Under the pieces are notes generated by a model that had not been told where the DNA came from, searched no databases, and saw only the letters and a list, made by a program, of their open reading frames with translations. Shown here in pieces: positions 7,017 to 7,661 of a DNA stretch of 7,661 nucleotides (within the stretch, counting starts at the first letter, position 1; each line of letters starts with the position of its first letter). Made by a program: the position numbers and the translations under genes. The stretch is taken from NCBI GenBank assembly GCA_029310945.1, contig JARJFC010000103.1, positions 1 through 7,661 of the forward strand. Reading direction: 5' to 3'. This DNA is from Leptospira sp. 96542 (GTDB lineage: Bacteria; Spirochaetota; Leptospiria; Leptospirales; Leptospiraceae).

Positions 7017-7474
7017 GCGCCCTCCTTCGCCAGCGTGTTGAGCGCATGCCGGATGCGGTGCTGCGTGCCGCAACGGCAGAGGTTGCCGCCCATGGCCGCG
7101 TCGATCTCCTCCGGCCTGGGTCGGGGCGCGCGGCGCAGCAAGCCCGCCGCGCACATCAGCTGCCCGGCTTGGCAATAGCCGCACTGCGGCACCTGATGGT
7201 CCAGCCAGAGCTGTTGCAATGGGTGCAGCTTGCCGTCCGCCGCCGCCAGGCCTTCCACCGTGGTGACGGGCAAGGTGCCCACGCCGGCCACCGGCAGCAG
7301 ACAGCTGCGCACCGCCGTGCCGTCGAGCAGCACCGTGCAGGCACCGCACTGGCCCTGGCCGCAGCCGAGCTTGGTGCCGATCAGGCCCAGGTGCTCGCGC
7401 AGCACCTGCAGCAACGATTCGTCCCGCCACTCCGGGGCCACGCTGTGGTGCCGGCCGTTGATGTGCAAATCCAT
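7013..7474 (-). CDS. iorA: [2Fe-2S] small subunit, isoquinoline 1-oxidoreductase alpha-like
   Basis: This is the iron-sulfur subunit that carries electrons from the molybdenum centre of the large subunit. The N-terminal plant-type ferredoxin cluster ligands are C38, C43, C46 and C58 (GCGQGQCGACTV, then SC). The second, helical domain carries C98, C101, C133 and C135 (QCGYC and LCRC). All eight cysteines are present. The ATG at 7474 gives 153 aa, the usual size, and has AAGGAG upstream; the frame stays open to an ATG at 7597, but that adds 41 residues foreign to the family. The protein has no signal peptide and is presumably exported folded with the Tat-tagged large subunit. The stop overlaps the iorB start (ATGA). 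There is no FAD subunit gene in the cluster, which fits the IorAB type rather than the three-subunit YagTSR/PaoABC type. Confidence 0.94.
   Translation of the reverse strand: MDLHINGRHHSVAPEWRDESLLQVLREHLGLIGTKLGCGQGQCGACTVLLDGTAVRSCLLPVAGVGTLPVTTVEGLAAADGKLHPLQQLWLDHQVPQCGYCQAGQLMCAAGLLRRAPRPRPEEIDAAMGGNLCRCGTQHRIRHALNTLAKEGA
7021..7027 (-). promoter_or_regulatory. Shine-Dalgarno of iorB inside iorA
   Basis: The minus strand reads AAGGAGG, then GCGC, then the iorB ATG at 7016. This is a strong match with 4-nt spacing. It decides the iorB start against the longer open frame and sits in the last codons of iorA. Confidence 0.75.
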
Positions 7475-7494
7475 GGCAACTCCTTGAAGTTGCC
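7475..7494 (-). promoter_or_regulatory. iorA: Inverted repeat flanking the iorA Shine-Dalgarno
   Basis: Directly before the iorA ATG the transcript reads GGCAAC, TTCAAGGA, GTTGCC. The six-base arms are perfectly complementary and the eight-base loop holds most of the AAGGAG ribosome binding site, whose last G begins the 3' arm. The stem abuts the start codon with no gap. It could present or restrict ribosome access; a regulatory role is inference. Confidence 0.5.
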
Positions 7495-7502
7495 GTGAGC
7501 AT

Positions 7503-7516
7503 CCGCGCGAACGCGG
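7503..7516 (-). other. Small hairpin with TTCG loop in the iorA leader
   Basis: The minus strand reads CCGCG TTCG CGCGG: a perfect five-base-pair stem around a UUCG tetraloop, closed by G-C rather than the extra-stable C-G. It lies just downstream of the TATA-like hexamer, at or near the expected transcript 5' end. There is no U-tract, so it is not a terminator. It may be incidental in GC-rich DNA. Confidence 0.3.
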
Positions 7517-7520
7517 CGGG

Positions 7521-7565
7521 CGTATAGAACGAATGCGCCAGACTGGCCGCTTGACCAGGCTCTGG
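7521..7565 (-). promoter_or_regulatory. Candidate activator-dependent promoter and operator of the ior operon
   Basis: On the minus strand a TATACG hexamer (7521-7526) resembles a -10 box, but no TTGACA-like -35 box lies 16-18 nt upstream. In that place are two dyads of the same kind: CCAG-A-CTGG (7538-7546) and CCAG-GCT-CTGG (7555-7565), with centres 18 bp apart. A weak -35 with binding sites abutting it is the layout expected of a class II activated promoter, and the AraC gene in the operon is the obvious candidate. AraC proteins usually bind direct repeats, so a different regulator is possible. Confidence 0.3.
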
Positions 7566-7619
7566 CTGAACCTGCGCGCGCTTGATGCTGGCGTCAACGC
7601 AGGCGCAGGCGCCCTACCC

Positions 7620-7661
7620 TCAGGCCTTCACTGCCAGCAACTCCCTCACCTGCTGCAGCGC
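7620..7661 (-). CDS. C-terminal end of an unidentified upstream gene
   Basis: A minus-strand frame is open from the window edge to a TGA at 7620-7622 and reads ALQQVRELLAVKA. This looks like a helical protein C-terminus in GC-rich codons. It would lie 145 bp upstream of iorA in the same direction. It is too short to identify; a molybdenum-cofactor or cytochrome c gene would make sense next to iorAB, but nothing in these codons shows it. Confidence 0.35.
   Translation of the reverse strand, partial: ALQQVRELLAVKA

Noticed and set aside
7017..7502. N-terminal extension of the iorB frame to 909 codons
   Set aside because: The extension lies in another frame of iorA. The ATG at 7016 has a strong Shine-Dalgarno and begins a Tat signal peptide.
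7475..7597. 41-residue N-terminal extension of iorA
   Set aside because: It covers the leader with its promoter-like elements and matches nothing in the family; ATG 7474 has a good Shine-Dalgarno and gives the standard length.

Overview
The window looks like a GC-rich betaproteobacterial chromosome, probably Comamonadaceae-like. This is inferred from codon use and from the iorAB-araC gene set; no rRNA or tRNA is present to confirm it. All substantial genes lie on the minus strand and are described here in transcription order, from right to left.

Right part (about 3702-7661). After the last 13 codons of an unidentified upstream gene (stop at 7620-7622) comes a 145-bp leader, then three tightly packed genes. 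The first is a [2Fe-2S] small subunit (iorA-like, 7013-7474). The second is a Tat-exported molybdopterin large subunit of the xanthine dehydrogenase/isoquinoline 1-oxidoreductase type (iorB-like, 4773-7016), overlapping iorA by 4 nt. The third is an AraC-family regulator (3702-4760), 12 nt after iorB. Together they look like a self-regulated operon for a molybdenum hydroxylase that oxidises an N-heterocycle or aldehyde and passes electrons to an acceptor not encoded in the window. The leader carries paired CCAG/CTGG dyads, a TATA-like hexamer and a hairpin whose loop holds the iorA ribosome binding site.

Left part (1-about 3700). Base composition drops visibly: a sample line at 4441-4500 is 44/60 G+C, against 35/60 at 1681-1740 and 28/60 at 1261-1320. 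Two tightly coupled genes sit here. The first (2340-3512) encodes a stand-alone GHKL-type ATPase domain protein with an uncharacterised N-terminal half. The second (46-2337), starting 2 nt after the first one stops, encodes a 763-residue protein. I read it as two degenerate phosphoribosyltransferase (PRTase)-like domains separated by a CPLC motif, plus a helical C-terminal region. This GHKL + tandem-PRTase-like pair is the most likely uncharacterised system here, plausibly a horizontally acquired signalling or defence module. A 67-codon frame of doubtful status overlaps the start of the ATPase gene, and the tail of a possible convergent gene ends 2 nt from the end of the second gene.

Between araC and the ATPase gene (3516-3701) I see no convincing terminator or sigma-70 promoter.
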